A stretch of DNA of 64,000 nucleotides from Hydrogenophilus sp. (lineage in GTDB: Bacteria > Pseudomonadota > Gammaproteobacteria > Burkholderiales > Thiobacillaceae): assembly GCA_020725195.1 (NCBI GenBank), contig DYFL01000008.1, positions 1-64,000 of the forward strand, written 5' to 3'. The position numbers and the translations under genes are program-made. The notes under the pieces were generated by a model. It saw only the letters and a program-made list of their open reading frames with translations. It was not told where the DNA came from and searched no databases. Below are positions 43,434-54,682 of the stretch, one piece after another; position 1 is the first letter of the stretch, and each line of letters opens with the position of its first letter.

Positions 43434-44907
43434 TCAGAGTTTATTCCGCCACTCGGTGTCTTCGGAGTCGAACAGCCGGTTCGCCTCGATGGGCCCCCAG
43501 CTGCCCGCCGGGTAGGTGTGGATGAACTCGCGCTCCTGGGCCCAGTACTTGAGGATGGGGTCCACCACCCGCCAGGCCCATTCCACCTCGTCGAAGCGGA
43601 TGAACAGGGTGTGGTCGCCCTCGATCACGTCCAGGAGCAGGGCATCGTAGGCGTCCAGGGGGTTTTCCTCCGGCTTGCGGAAGCTGGCATTGAGCCGGAT
43701 CACCCGGGTGTCCATGTCCAGGCCCGGCTGTTTGGCGTGGATCTCCACGTGCATGCTCTCCTCGGGCTGGATGGAGAGCACGATCCAGTTGGGCTCCAGG
43801 GTCTCCAGGGGGGTCTCGCGGAAGAGCTGCTGGGGCGGGTGCCTGAGGCGGATGGCGATGATGGAGAGCTGCTCCTTGAGCCGTTTGCCGGTGCGCAGGT
43901 AGAAGGGCACGCCGCGCCAGCGCCAGTTGTCGATGTAGAACTTGGCGGCGACATAGGTCTCGGTCACCGACTCGGGCTCCACCCCCGGCTCGTCCTGGTA
44001 GCCCTGGACCTGCAGGCCCGCAACGTTGCCGGCCTTGTACTGGGCGCGGAAGGCGTGGGCGTGCACCGAGCGCTTGGAGATGTTGCGGATGGAGCGCAGC
44101 ACCTTCACCTTCTCGTCCCTGAGGGCGTCCGCCTCCAGGGCGGGCGGCGGCTCCATGGCCACCAGGGTCAGGAGCTGCATGAGGTGGTTCTGCAGCATGT
44201 CCCGCAGGGCCCCGGCGCGGTCGTAGTAGTCGGCCCGCTTCTCGATGCCCACGGACTCGGCCACGGTGATCTGCACGTGGTCGACGTAGTTGCGGTTCCA
44301 CAGGGGCTCGATCAGGGTGTTGGCGAAGCGGAACACGAGCAGGTTCTGCACCGTCTCCTTGCCCATGTAGTGGTCGATGCGGAAGATCTGCTCCTCCTCG
44401 AAGTAGCGGTGCAGCAGCTCGTTCAGGACCCGCGCCGACTCGATGTCCTCGCCGAAGGGCTTCTCCACCACGATGCGGTGCAGCCCCCGCGGCTTGTTCA
44501 GGCCGCAGCAGTCCAGGTTCTTGATCACCGCCGGGAAGTCGGTGGGCTTGATGGCGAGGTAGAAGACGACGTTGGAGCACACCCCCATCTTGGGCTTGGC
44601 GAGCACCTCCTTGAGCCGCTCGTAGGCCTCGGTCTCGTGCAGCTCGCCTTGCAGGTAGTCGAAGCGCGCGGCGAAGCGCGCCAGCAGTTCGCCGTCGGCC
44701 TCGAAGCGGGCCTGGAGGAGCTGCTTCACGTTCTCGCGCCAGGCGGCGTCGTCGAACTCGCGGCGGGCGAAGGCGATGAAGCTGAGGCCCTCGGGCAGCT
44801 TGCCGGCCAACTCCAGGCGGTAGAGGGCCGGGATCAGCTTGTTGCTGGCGAGGTTGCCGGTGGCGCCGAAGATGACGAAGTTGCAGGGCGGCAGCGGGGT
44901 TTCGACT

Positions 44908-44915
<8 letters not shown>
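43434..44915 (-). CDS. zwf: Glucose-6-phosphate 1-dehydrogenase
   Basis: 493 residues, the usual length. The NADP-binding motif is [11 protein letters not shown]. The active-site signature RIDHYMGKE contains the catalytic His region, and [11 protein letters not shown] holds the substrate-binding segment. It oxidises glucose-6-phosphate to 6-phosphogluconolactone. Its start overlaps the end of gnd by 8 bp, so the two enzymes of the oxidative pentose phosphate route are co-translated, without a lactonase gene between. Confidence 0.96.
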
Positions 44916-45831
<916 letters not shown>

Positions 45832-45948
45832 CGCGCATCTCCCTTCCGCTTCGAATGCCTGCATCTTAGCCCGAGCGGAGCGAAAGCGGCGCAGGCGAGC
45901 CGGCCCGGTCCCGGCGCTACAATAGGGGCCTCGCCCACAGGATGCACC

Positions 45949-47397
45949 ATGACCCGTATCCTCTTTGCCACCTCCGAAGCGCGCCCCCTGGTCAAGACCG
46001 GGGGGCTGGCCGACGTCAGCGGCGCCCTGCCCGCCGCCCTGTGCGAAATCGGCGAGGACTGCCGCCTCCTGCTGCCGGGCTATCATGGCGTGCTCGGCGG
46101 CGTCGAGGGCGCCCGGGAGCTGCACCGCTTCGACGACCTGCCCCATCCGGTGCGCCTGCTGGAGGCCGACATGCCGGACTCCGGGGTAGCGCTCCATATC
46201 CTCGACGCGCCCCACTACTACCTGAGGGAGGGCGGCCCCTACCAGGACGCCGACGGCGCGGATCACCCGGACAACGCCGAGCGCTTCGGTCTGCTCTCCC
46301 GGGTCGCCGCCCTGCTCGCCTCGCCACGCTCGCCGCTCGCCTGGCGGCCGGAGGTGCTGCACTGCAACGACTGGCAGACGGGGCTCGCCCCCGCCTGGCT
46401 GAAGTTCGCGGGCGGCGGCGCGCGCAGCCTCATGACCGTGCACAACCTCGCCTTCCAGGGCATCTTCCCCGCCGACTGGGTGGCCCGTCTGGGCCTGCCG
46501 CCGGAGAGCTTCGCCGTCGAGGGGCTGGAGTACTACGGCAACCTCTCCTTCCTCAAGGCCGGCCTCCACTACGCCGACGCCCTCAGCACCGTGAGCCCCT
46601 CCTACGCCGAGGAGATCCAGAGCGAGCCCCTGGGCATGGGGCTGCAGGGCCTGCTGGCCAGGCGCCGCGCCGACCTCGCCGGCATCGTCAACGGCATCGA
46701 CACCGCCTACTGGAACCCGCGCTGCGACCCCTACCTGCCCTGCAGCTACTCCGTGCGCGGCCTCTCGGGCAAGAAGCGCTGCAAGGCCGCCCTGCAGAAG
46801 GACCTGAACCTGGAGGCGGACCCGGCCGCCCCCCTCCTGGGCATGGTCTCCCGGCTCACGCACCAGAAGGGCGTGGACCTGGTGCTGGAGATCGCCGACC
46901 GGCTCGTGCGGGACGGCGCCCAGCTCGCCATCCTCGGCGCCGGCGAGGCCGGGCTGGAGGCCGCCTGCCGCGCCCTCGCCCAGCGCCATGCCGGCCGGGC
47001 GGCGACGGTGATCGGCTACGACGAGGGGCTCGCCCACCGCATCGAGGCCGGCGCGGACCTCTTCCTCATGCCCTCGCGCTTCGAGCCCTGCGGCCTGAAC
47101 CAGATGTACAGCCAGCGCTACGGCACCCCGCCGTTGGTGCACGCCACCGGCGGGCTCCGGGACACGGTGGTCGACGCCACTCCGGAGAATCTGGCTGCGG
47201 ACACGGCCACCGGCTTCGTCTTCGAGGCGGCCACGGCCGCGGCCTTGCAGGCTACGGTGCAACGCGCCCTGGCGCTCTACGGGGACGCGGCCGCCTGGAA
47301 GCGGCTGCAGCTCGCCGGCATGCGGCGCGACTTCAGCTGGGAGCACAGCGCCCGGGAATACCGGGCGCTGTATCGGCGGATGCTGGCCGAGGACTGA
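45949..47397 (+). CDS. glgA: Glycogen synthase (ADP-glucose)
   Basis: 482 residues, GT5 family. The ADP-glucose binding KTGGLADV lies near the N-terminus (residues 16-23). VLHCNDWQTGL and the C-terminal domain EPCGLNQMYSQRYGTPPLVH and ATGGLRDTV are intact. It extends alpha-1,4-glucan from ADP-glucose. A TACAAT -10 lies at 45918-45923. It converges on the alpha-glucan phosphorylase gene and diverges from gnd, so synthesis, breakdown and sugar-phosphate oxidation genes adjoin. No glgB or glgC is in the window. Confidence 0.95.
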   Translation: MTRILFATSEARPLVKTGGLADVSGALPAALCEIGEDCRLLLPGYHGVLGGVEGARELHRFDDLPHPVRLLEADMPDSGVALHILDAPHYYLREGGPYQDADGADHPDNAERFGLLSRVAALLASPRSPLAWRPEVLHCNDWQTGLAPAWLKFAGGGARSLMTVHNLAFQGIFPADWVARLGLPPESFAVEGLEYYGNLSFLKAGLHYADALSTVSPSYAEEIQSEPLGMGLQGLLARRRADLAGIVNGIDTAYWNPRCDPYLPCSYSVRGLSGKKRCKAALQKDLNLEADPAAPLLGMVSRLTHQKGVDLVLEIADRLVRDGAQLAILGAGEAGLEAACRALAQRHAGRAATVIGYDEGLAHRIEAGADLFLMPSRFEPCGLNQMYSQRYGTPPLVHATGGLRDTVVDATPENLAADTATGFVFEAATAAALQATVQRALALYGDAAAWKRLQLAGMRRDFSWEHSAREYRALYRRMLAED

Positions 47398-47469
47398 GGT
47401 GGAAAGGCGCTACGCACCTGCACTCAGTCCTCAGTCCTCGTCACTCGCCACTCGCCACTCGTCACTGCA

Positions 47470-50022
47470 TCAAAGCCAGAGCATCAGCCCCGTCTCGAAG
47501 GGATGGGTGAGCAGCTCGTGGTGCGGGTAGATGCGCAGGCGGTAGAGCAGGCGCCCGCACAGCTCGGGGGCCAGCGCCAGGGTGAAGACGCACTCGTTGC
47601 CGACCGGGGGCCCGGGGACCAGGGGGATGGCCTTGAAGCCCGTCTCGTGGCCGCGCCTGGAATCGCGCCCGATCAGGAGCTCCACCCGCACGTCCTCGGG
47701 CCTGAGGCCGTTGAGGTTCACCGCCACCCGGATATCCATGGCCTCGCCGAAGACGATGCGCCTGCGCGGCTCGTCCAGCCGCCGCAGGGACACGCCGCTC
47801 CAGGCCTGCCGGACCCGGGACTTCCACTCGGCCACGGCCTTGGCGGCGGCGAAGTCGCGCTCGGCGTAGCGCCGCCACTGCCGGCTGGCCGGGGCGTAGA
47901 ACCTGTTGACGTATTCCATGACCATGCGGCTGGAGTTGAACCGCGGCAGCAGCGTGGCGATGGAGCGCTTGGCCATCTTCACCCACTCGGGCGAGATGCC
48001 CAGCTCGTTGCGCCGGTAGTACATGGGGATGACCTGGTCCTGGAGCAGCTCGTAGAGGTCGCGGCTGTCCTCCTTGTTGCGGCGGGCGTCGTCGTAGTAT
48101 TCCGGCGCCGGCCGGATGGCCCAGCCGTTGCTGCCGTCGTAGCCCTCTTCCCACCAGCCGTCGGTGACCGAGAGGTTGATCACGCCGTTCATGCCCGCCT
48201 TCATGCCCGAGGTGCCCGAGGCCTCCAGGGGATAGATGGGGGTGTTGAGCCAGACGTCGCAGCCGGCCACGAGCCGCCGCGACAGCCCCAGGTCGTAGCC
48301 CTCCACCAGCAGGAAGCGGCCCTCGAACTCCACCTCGTGGGAGACCTCGTGGATGCGGCGGATCAGCTCCTGGCCGGGCTTGTCGGCCGGATGCGCCTTG
48401 CCGGCGAAGACGAAGAGCACCGGCCGGTCGGCATCGTTGAGCAGGGCGCGCAGCCAGTCCATGTCCTCCAGCAGCAGCGCGGCCCGCTTGTAGGTGGCGA
48501 AGCGGCGGGCGAAGCCGATGGTGAGCGCGTTGGGGTCGAGCGGATTGGCGTGCTTGAGCATGCGGTCCAGGTGCGCGGCGGAACCGTGGTTGCGCAGGTG
48601 CTGCTGGGTGATGCGGTAGCGCAGGCTGTTCAGCATCTGCGCCTTGAGGGTCTGGTGCACCGCCCAGAACTGGTGGTCGGGGATCTCCTCCACCCTGACG
48701 CAGAAGTCCACGTCGCAGAAGCGCCGCCGCCAGTCGTAGCCGATCTCGTTGTCGAAGAGGTCCTGCCATTCCTGGGCGAGGAAGCTCGCGACGTGCACCC
48801 CGTTGGTGATGTAGTCCATGGGGGAATCTTCCGGCGCGATCTGCGGCCAGACGTCGGCGCAGATGCGCGAGGACACGCCGCCGTGGATGCGCGACACCCC
48901 GTTGTGGTGGCGCGAGCCGTGCAGGGCGAGCTTGGTCATGTTGAAGCTGGTGCCGTGGCCGGCGCCGCCCAGGCGGAGGAAGTCCCCGCGGTTCACCGCC
49001 AGCTCGCTGCAGCAGGCGCCGAGGTATTCCCAGATCATCTCCTCGGCGAAGTGGTCGTGGCCCGCCGGCACCGGGGTATGGGTGGTGAACACGGTGTTCA
49101 CCGCCACCGCCTCCAGGGCCGCCTCGAAGCTGAGCCCCTGGGAGGCCTTGCGGCGGATGCGCTCCAGCACCAGGAAGGCGGCATGGCCCTCGTTGATGTG
49201 GTAGACCGTGGGCTTCACACCCAGCTGCTCCAGGGCGCGGATGCCGCCCACCCCGAGGACGAGCTCCTGCTGGATGCGGGTGTGCTTGTCGCCGCCATAG
49301 AGCTGGTGGGTGATGTAGCGATCCTCCGTGGTGTTCTCGGGCAGGTCCGTGTCGAGCAGGTAGAGCATGACGTGGCCGACCCGGGCCTGCCAGACCTTCA
49401 CCGCGACCAGCCGCCCCGGGAAGTCGACGTGGATGTGCAGCTCGCTGCCGTCGTCGCGCAGGGCCGGCTCGACCGGCAGGTCCTCGAACTCGGCGTCGGC
49501 ATAGGTGGCGATCTGGTTGCCGTCGTTGTCGATGCGCTGGGAGAAGTAGCCCTTGCGGTAGAGCAGCCCGACGGCGACGAAGGGCAGGCGCAGGTCCGAG
49601 GCCGCCTTGCAGTGGTCGCCCGCGAGGATGCCCAGGCCGCCGGAATAGACCGGGAAGCTCTCGTGGAAGCCGAACTCGGCGCAGAAGTAGGCGACGAGGT
49701 CGCCCGACTTGAGGCCGATGGGCATCTCCCGGCGCAGGGGCTCGCCGTGGTAGGTGTCGTAGGAGGACATGACGCGGTTGTAGCTGCCCAGGAAGATGTG
49801 GTCCTCGGCCGCCTCGTTGAGCCTCACCTCGTCCACCCGCTTGAGGAAGGCCTTGGGGTTGTGGCCCACCGCGTCCCAAAGGCCGGGGTGCAGCCGCGCG
49901 AAGAGGGTGCGGCTGGGCTGGTCCCAGCTGTACCAGAGGTTTTCCGCCAGCTCCGACAGGCGCGCGAGCCGCCGCGGGATGCGCGGGTTGACCTCGATCA
50001 CGTAGGGGGTGCCGGTCTTCAT
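47470..50022 (-). CDS. glgP: Alpha-glucan phosphorylase (DUF3417-containing type)
   Basis: 850 residues. The N-terminal DUF3417 segment (LSELAENLWYSWDQPSRTLF) leads into a GT35 catalytic region with SGGLGILAGDH and the PLP-lysine motif EASGTSGMKAGMNG. It differs from the glgP at 19712-22240 in both motifs and belongs to the other subfamily of alpha-glucan phosphorylases. It degrades storage glucan to glucose-1-phosphate. The ATG at 50022 has AGGAAAGGA upstream. Confidence 0.93.
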   Translation of the reverse strand: MKTGTPYVIEVNPRIPRRLARLSELAENLWYSWDQPSRTLFARLHPGLWDAVGHNPKAFLKRVDEVRLNEAAEDHIFLGSYNRVMSSYDTYHGEPLRREMPIGLKSGDLVAYFCAEFGFHESFPVYSGGLGILAGDHCKAASDLRLPFVAVGLLYRKGYFSQRIDNDGNQIATYADAEFEDLPVEPALRDDGSELHIHVDFPGRLVAVKVWQARVGHVMLYLLDTDLPENTTEDRYITHQLYGGDKHTRIQQELVLGVGGIRALEQLGVKPTVYHINEGHAAFLVLERIRRKASQGLSFEAALEAVAVNTVFTTHTPVPAGHDHFAEEMIWEYLGACCSELAVNRGDFLRLGGAGHGTSFNMTKLALHGSRHHNGVSRIHGGVSSRICADVWPQIAPEDSPMDYITNGVHVASFLAQEWQDLFDNEIGYDWRRRFCDVDFCVRVEEIPDHQFWAVHQTLKAQMLNSLRYRITQQHLRNHGSAAHLDRMLKHANPLDPNALTIGFARRFATYKRAALLLEDMDWLRALLNDADRPVLFVFAGKAHPADKPGQELIRRIHEVSHEVEFEGRFLLVEGYDLGLSRRLVAGCDVWLNTPIYPLEASGTSGMKAGMNGVINLSVTDGWWEEGYDGSNGWAIRPAPEYYDDARRNKEDSRDLYELLQDQVIPMYYRRNELGISPEWVKMAKRSIATLLPRFNSSRMVMEYVNRFYAPASRQWRRYAERDFAAAKAVAEWKSRVRQAWSGVSLRRLDEPRRRIVFGEAMDIRVAVNLNGLRPEDVRVELLIGRDSRRGHETGFKAIPLVPGPPVGNECVFTLALAPELCGRLLYRLRIYPHHELLTHPFETGLMLWL

Positions 50023-50087
50023 CTGCGTGTCCTTTCCTGCATGCGTGGTCTGGTCGGTCGGATGGCAAGCGCCGTGCCGGCCGCGGC

Positions 50088-50636
50088 TCACTCCTGCCGG
50101 ATGAAGTGTTCGCGGTAGTGGCGCAGCTCGCCGATGGATTCGCGGATGTCCGCCAGGGCCGTGTGGCTGTTCTCCTTCTTGAAGCCTTCCACGAGGCCGG
50201 GGCGCCAGCGCCGCGCCAGCTCCTTCAGGGTGGAGACGTCCAGGTTGCGGTAGTGGAAATAGGCCTCGAGTCGGGGCATGTGGCGGGCGAGGAAGCGGCG
50301 GTCCTGGCAGATGGAATTGCCGCACATGGGCGAGGCCCGCTCGGGGACGTGGCGTTGCATGAAGGCCAGCATCCGGGCCTCGACCTCGGCCTCGTCGAGC
50401 CCGGACGCCTTCACCCTGTCGATGAGGCCGGACTTGCCGTGGGTGCCCTTGTTCCAGTCGTCCATGGCGTCCAGGACCGCGTCGGGCTGGTGCACGACCA
50501 GCACCGGCCCCTCCTCCACCACCTCCAGGTCCTTGTCGGTGACCACCAGGGCCACCTCCAGGATGCGTTCCTTGTCGGGATCCAGGCCGGACATCTCCAT
50601 GTCCAACCAGACGAGGTGGGTATCGTTCTGCGCCAT
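50088..50636 (-). CDS. orn: Oligoribonuclease
   Basis: 182 residues of a DEDDh 3'-5' exonuclease: motif [12 protein letters not shown], motif II in [13 protein letters not shown], motif III with [11 protein letters not shown]. It degrades 2-5 nt RNA and pGpG, the last step of c-di-GMP breakdown, which links it to the two cyclases in the window. It is divergent from the M48 protease gene; this order is conserved in betaproteobacteria. Confidence 0.96.
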   Translation of the reverse strand: MAQNDTHLVWLDMEMSGLDPDKERILEVALVVTDKDLEVVEEGPVLVVHQPDAVLDAMDDWNKGTHGKSGLIDRVKASGLDEAEVEARMLAFMQRHVPERASPMCGNSICQDRRFLARHMPRLEAYFHYRNLDVSTLKELARRWRPGLVEGFKKENSHTALADIRESIGELRHYREHFIRQE

Positions 50637-50775
50637 CGGGAGCCTATCGGATTCGGTTTCATATACCGCCCCGGGCCGTCCAACGGGGCCGGGAGGCTCC
50701 GATGGCGGCAACCGGGACACGGCGCCCATTGTGGCATAATCGGCTCGAACGCGTCACCTTTGACAGGCCAAGCCA

Positions 50776-52038
50776 TTGTTTACAAAGATATTTCTTGCCG
50801 CATTCATCCTCACCTACGGCCTGCGGCTGTGGCTGGCGCTGCGCCAGATGCGCCATGTCTGGCTGAACCGGGACGCCGTGCCCGAGGCCTTCGCCGAGGC
50901 CATCGGCGCCGAGGACCACCGCAAGGCCGCCGACTATACCCTGGCCAAGATGCGCGCCGGCCTGGTGCAGCTCGGCATCGAAGGCGCGCTGCTGCTCGCG
51001 CTCACCCTGGGCGGCGGCCTCCAGGCCCTCTACGACCTGGGCGGCGCCTGGCTGGACAATGAGCTGACCCGCGGCGTGGCCTTCCTGCTGGCCCTCTTCG
51101 CCCTGCTCGCCGCCGCCGAGCTGCCCGTGGGCCTGTACCGGCAGTTCCGCATCGAGGCGCGCTTCGGCTTCAACCGCCAGACCCTGGCCGGCTTCTTCGC
51201 CGACCTCGCCAAGCAGTCCCTGCTGGGCCTCGCCGTCGGCGCCCCCCTGCTCTTCGCGGTGCTCTGGCTCATGGGCGCCATGGGCTCTGCCTGGTGGCTC
51301 TACGTCTGGGCCACCTGGATGGGCTTCAACCTGCTCATGCTCGCCGTCTACCCCACCCTCATCGCGCCGCTGTTCAACAAGTTCACCCCCCTGGACGACG
51401 CCAGCCTGCGTAGCCGCATCGAGCGGCTGCTCGCCCGCTGCGGCTTCTCCAGCCAGGGGGTCTACGTCATGGACGGCTCGCGCCGCTCCAGCCACGGCAA
51501 CGCCTATTTCACCGGCCTGGGCCGGTCCAAGCGCATCGTCTTCTTCGACACCCTGCTCAAGCAGCTCTCGGCGGACCAGATCGAGGCCGTGCTCGCCCAC
51601 GAGCTGGGCCACTTCCGGCTGCGCCACGTGGCCAAGCGCATCGGCCTGCTGGCGGCGCTGAGCCTCGCCCTGCTCTTCGTGCTCGCCGGCCTCAAGGCCG
51701 CCCCCTGGTTCTATGCCGGGCTGGGGGTCGCGGTCGAGACCGACGCCACCGCGCTCGCCCTCTTCTTCCTGGTGCTGCCGGTGTTCGCCTTCCCGCTGAC
51801 GCCGCTGATGAGCCTGTACTCGCGCAGGCACGAGTTCGAGGCCGACGCCTACGCCGCGGCCCATGCCGACGCGGGGCAACTGGTCTCCGCCCTGGTGCGC
51901 CTCTACCGGGACAACGCCACGACGCTCACCCCCGACCCCGTCTACTCGCTCTTCTACGACAGCCACCCCAAGGCCGTTGAACGCATCGCCCGGCTGCAGA
52001 CTCATAACGGAACCCTGGCGCAGCCTTCGGGCGCCTGA
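50776..52038 (+). CDS. M48 family membrane zinc metallopeptidase (Ste24-like)
   Basis: 420 residues. Membrane helices flank the zinc site HELGH (275-279) with third ligand Glu355 in RRHEFEADAYA. Length and the HGNAYFTGLG segment match the CAAX prenyl protease/Ste24 branch more than HtpX. It probably handles membrane protein quality control. The start is TTG (50776), with no ATG in range; a CATAAT -10 sits at 50735-50740, in the short divergent region shared with orn. Confidence 0.9.
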   Translation: MFTKIFLAAFILTYGLRLWLALRQMRHVWLNRDAVPEAFAEAIGAEDHRKAADYTLAKMRAGLVQLGIEGALLLALTLGGGLQALYDLGGAWLDNELTRGVAFLLALFALLAAAELPVGLYRQFRIEARFGFNRQTLAGFFADLAKQSLLGLAVGAPLLFAVLWLMGAMGSAWWLYVWATWMGFNLLMLAVYPTLIAPLFNKFTPLDDASLRSRIERLLARCGFSSQGVYVMDGSRRSSHGNAYFTGLGRSKRIVFFDTLLKQLSADQIEAVLAHELGHFRLRHVAKRIGLLAALSLALLFVLAGLKAAPWFYAGLGVAVETDATALALFFLVLPVFAFPLTPLMSLYSRRHEFEADAYAAAHADAGQLVSALVRLYRDNATTLTPDPVYSLFYDSHPKAVERIARLQTHNGTLAQPSGA

Positions 52039-52108
52039 AGCAATGCCCCGCAGGAGCGGGACATGGTGTCGCCACGCGACGATCGCTAGAACCGAGGAGG
52101 AACCAAGC

Positions 52109-52420
52109 ATGAAGAAGAAGACCCTGTACGCAGCTGCCACATGCCTCTTGTCCGCACCCGCCCTCGCCGCCCCCTTCGCCGGCGGCTCGGCCTCGGCAGG
52201 CAAGGCCATCCACGACAAGCAGTGCGTGGCCTGCCATGCCGCCCGCTTCGGCGGCGACGGCAGCAAGATCTACACCCGGACCGAGCGCAGGATCAAGGAC
52301 GCCGGGCAGCTCGCCCAGCAGATCACCACCTGCAACGCCAACCTGGGCAACACCCTCTTCCCCGAGGACGAGAGGAACATCGGGGCCTATCTCAACCAGC
52401 AGTTCTACAGGTTCAAATGA
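52109..52420 (+). CDS. Small periplasmic cytochrome c
   Basis: 103 residues: signal peptide (LYAAATCLLSAPALA), one heme motif CVACH, then a helix ending in NIGAYLNQQFYRF. A GAGGAGG site precedes the ATG. It is a monoheme electron carrier of unknown partner. It lies 70 nt after the M48 protease gene and is followed by a palindromic repeat. Confidence 0.85.
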   Translation: MKKKTLYAAATCLLSAPALAAPFAGGSASAGKAIHDKQCVACHAARFGGDGSKIYTRTERRIKDAGQLAQQITTCNANLGNTLFPEDERNIGAYLNQQFYRFK

Positions 52421-52424
52421 TGTG

Positions 52425-52558
52425 ATCCACAGATGGACACAGATCTACACAGATGATTGAAGCGATCGCTGGCCACGCCACACTGCATGCGTGCGAGCGC
52501 GGCGACAAGCGGATCGGGCAAGGGGTGTTATCTGTGTTCATCTGTGTCATCTGTGGAT
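52425..52558. repeat. CCACAGATGxACACAGAT inverted repeat
   Basis: The left arm starts ATCCACAGATGGACACAGAT (52425) and the right arm ends ATCTGTGTCATCTGTGGAT (52558); each arm is nearly 30 bp with few mismatches. It fills the gap between the cytochrome and phhB genes. Confidence 0.85.
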
Positions 52559-52592
52559 GACCGTTTTTCCGGATACCCAAAAGGAGCCGCAT

Positions 52593-52934
52593 ATGAGTGA
52601 AGTCTTCTGCGACCTGGCCAAGGGCAAGTGCAAACCCTGCGAAGGCGGCGTGCCGCCGCTCACCCCGGCCGAGATCGACAAGCTGCTGCCCGAGCTCAAG
52701 GACTGGCAGGTGGTGGACGGGAAGCTGCGCCGCGACCTCAAGTTCCCCGACCACTACGTCACCATGACCTTCGTCAACGCCATCGCCTGGGTCTCGCACC
52801 AGCAGGGCCACCACCCCGACCTCACCGTGGGCTACAACACCTGCCGGGTGGAGTACATCACCCACGCGATCAACGGGCTCTCGGAGTCCGATTTCATCTG
52901 CGCCGCCAAGATCGACGCGCTGTTCGAGCTCTGA
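52593..52934 (+). CDS. phhB: Pterin-4a-carbinolamine dehydratase
   Basis: 113 residues of the PCD/DCoH fold. The conserved HQQGHHPDLTVGYNT holds the catalytic His pair. It dehydrates 4a-hydroxytetrahydropterin formed by phenylalanine hydroxylase. No phhA gene is present nearby. A Cys-rich N-terminal extension (FCDLAKGKCKPCEGG) is common in proteobacterial members. AAGGAG precedes the ATG. Confidence 0.92.
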   Translation: MSEVFCDLAKGKCKPCEGGVPPLTPAEIDKLLPELKDWQVVDGKLRRDLKFPDHYVTMTFVNAIAWVSHQQGHHPDLTVGYNTCRVEYITHAINGLSESDFICAAKIDALFEL

Positions 52935-52968
52935 GCACCTGGCCTGAGCACGCGATGAGGCGAGGCGT

Positions 52969-53844
52969 TTGAGGACAGGCCAGGTCGTCGCCGTCTTCGG
53001 CAAGCACTTCTGGGTGCAAACTGATGACGGCCTCGTCGAGTGCGTGAGCCGCGGCCGCAAGGGCGGCATCGCCTGCGGCGACCGGATCGAGTTCAAGGCG
53101 ACCAGTAAAGGGGCCGGCGTGATCGAGCGGGTGCTGGAACGCCACAACCTCCTCTACCGCTCGGACGCCTTCAAGACCAAGCTCCTGGCCGCCAACCTGG
53201 ATCAGGCCCTGATCGTCACGGCCGCCGAGCCCGCCTTCAACGAGGAGCTGCTCAACCGCTGCCTCGTCGCCTGCGAGGCGGCCGGCATCCCCGCCCGCAT
53301 CGTGGTGAACAAGGCCGACCTGCCGCAGACCGCCGCGCTGATCGACCAGCTCAGACCCTACGCGGCCCTGGGCTATCCGGTCCTCGCCGTCTCGGCCAAG
53401 ACGGACGTCGCCCCGCTGCTGCCGCTCATCGAGGGCAAGACCTCGGTGCTGGTCGGCCCCTCCGGCGTCGGCAAGAGCACCCTGCTCAACACCCTGGTGC
53501 CCGAGGCCGACGCCCGCACCGCCGAGATCTCCCGGGCGCTCTCCACCGGCCGCCACACCACCACCCACACCCGGCTCTTTGACCTGCCCGGCGGCGGCGC
53601 CCTCATCGACTCGCCCGGCATGCAGGCCTTCGCCCTCGCCCACGTCGACCTCGCCGGCCTGCAGGCGGCCTTCCCGGAGCTGCGCCGGCTCGCAGGCCGC
53701 TGCCGCTTCTACAACTGCCGCCACCTCAAGGAGCCCGACTGCGCCGTGCAGGCCGCCTGCGACGCGGGCGAGATCCTGCCGGCGAGGCTCCGCGCCTACC
53801 GGAACCTGGCGCAGGAAATCCTCGCCCTCGCTGCTACAAAGTAA
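52969..53844 (+). CDS. rsgA: Ribosome small subunit-dependent GTPase A
   Basis: 291 residues: an OB-fold (about 1-65), a circularly permuted GTPase domain with G4 VVNKADLP before G1 GPSGVGKST and G3 DSPGMQ, and a zinc knuckle CRFYNCRHLKEPDCAVQ. It acts in late 30S maturation. Start is TTG at 52969, since the only nearby ATG leads to an immediate stop. It sits 34 nt after phhB. Confidence 0.94.
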   Translation: MRTGQVVAVFGKHFWVQTDDGLVECVSRGRKGGIACGDRIEFKATSKGAGVIERVLERHNLLYRSDAFKTKLLAANLDQALIVTAAEPAFNEELLNRCLVACEAAGIPARIVVNKADLPQTAALIDQLRPYAALGYPVLAVSAKTDVAPLLPLIEGKTSVLVGPSGVGKSTLLNTLVPEADARTAEISRALSTGRHTTTHTRLFDLPGGGALIDSPGMQAFALAHVDLAGLQAAFPELRRLAGRCRFYNCRHLKEPDCAVQAACDAGEILPARLRAYRNLAQEILALAATK

Positions 53845-53874
53845 GTACAACAACATCCATTCGAGGAGGCTGTC

Positions 53875-54372
53875 ATGCAACGCTGGCTGATCCTGCTGGC
53901 GGCAGCCCTGCTGCCGCTCACGGCCCGGGCCGAGGCCACGGTGGTCAACACCCCCTATGCGGCGCCGAGGGTCGTCGTCGACATCTTCCTGGACGACCCG
54001 GCCAAGCTGGGTCCCGCCCTCTACTGGCTGCGCGCCCTCATCCTGCCCCTGTCGGTGCCGCCCTACGAGTACGACCCCGAGACCATCAAGGTCGTGCTCC
54101 ACGGCACGGAACTCGTCACCGTGGCGAAGAAGAACGCGGCGAAGTACCGGGAGGTCGTCGAGCGCATGCGCTACTACGCGGAGCTCGGCATCGAGTTCAA
54201 GGTCTGCGCCCTGGCGATGGAAGACTACGGCTACACGGCGAAGGACCTGCAGGACTTCGTCCAGATCGTGCCCTCCGCCATGGTGGAGCTCGTCCACTGG
54301 CAGAACCAGGGCTATGCGCTGCTCACGCCCCAGGTGCTGGAAAAGCGCTTCGACATCGAGCGGATCCGGTGA
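53875..54372 (+). CDS. Periplasmic DsrE/DsrF-like protein
   Basis: 165 residues with a signal peptide (LILLAAALLPLTARA) and a DsrE-like alpha/beta domain (VVVDIFLDDPAKLGPALYWL, IKVVLHGTELVTVAKKN, GIEFKVCALAMEDYG). One Cys, in FKVCALAM, is at the position of the sulfur-carrying Cys of this superfamily. It may bind or transfer sulfur in the periplasm, which fits the sulfite oxidation genes, but that link is speculative. Confidence 0.78.
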   Translation: MQRWLILLAAALLPLTARAEATVVNTPYAAPRVVVDIFLDDPAKLGPALYWLRALILPLSVPPYEYDPETIKVVLHGTELVTVAKKNAAKYREVVERMRYYAELGIEFKVCALAMEDYGYTAKDLQDFVQIVPSAMVELVHWQNQGYALLTPQVLEKRFDIERIR

Positions 54373-54682
54373 GGGGCCACCTCGGGGGATCGCCCGGGAA
54401 AGATGTGCACACCCCTGTGGGAGCGGCTTCAGCCGCGAAGCCCCGCCTGGCATTGTACTGAGCAGACATGTACAGGCCATATCGTGGGAGCGGCTTCAGC
54501 CGCGAAGCCCATGCCGCCAGCCGATCGCGGCTGAAGCCGCTCCCACGGCTACGCCCGGTTTGCTTAACCTTCAGTGGCGCGTACGGCGCGTTTTGGCTCC
54601 GGCCGCCGCTACGCGGCTTAACCTGGCTTTGCCAGGTTAGCCTACGCCGGAACGCGCTCCTGAAGCGCTAACACTTCAATGT
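54373..54682. repeat. Repeat cluster between convergent genes
   Basis: 310 bp with a single GGAGCGGCTTCAGCCGCGA unit (54416-54441), a complete palindromic pair of the same unit (54483-54547), and a nested element whose inner stem is TAACCTGGC-TTT-GCCAGGTTA (54619-54639). No gene is seen. Confidence 0.85.
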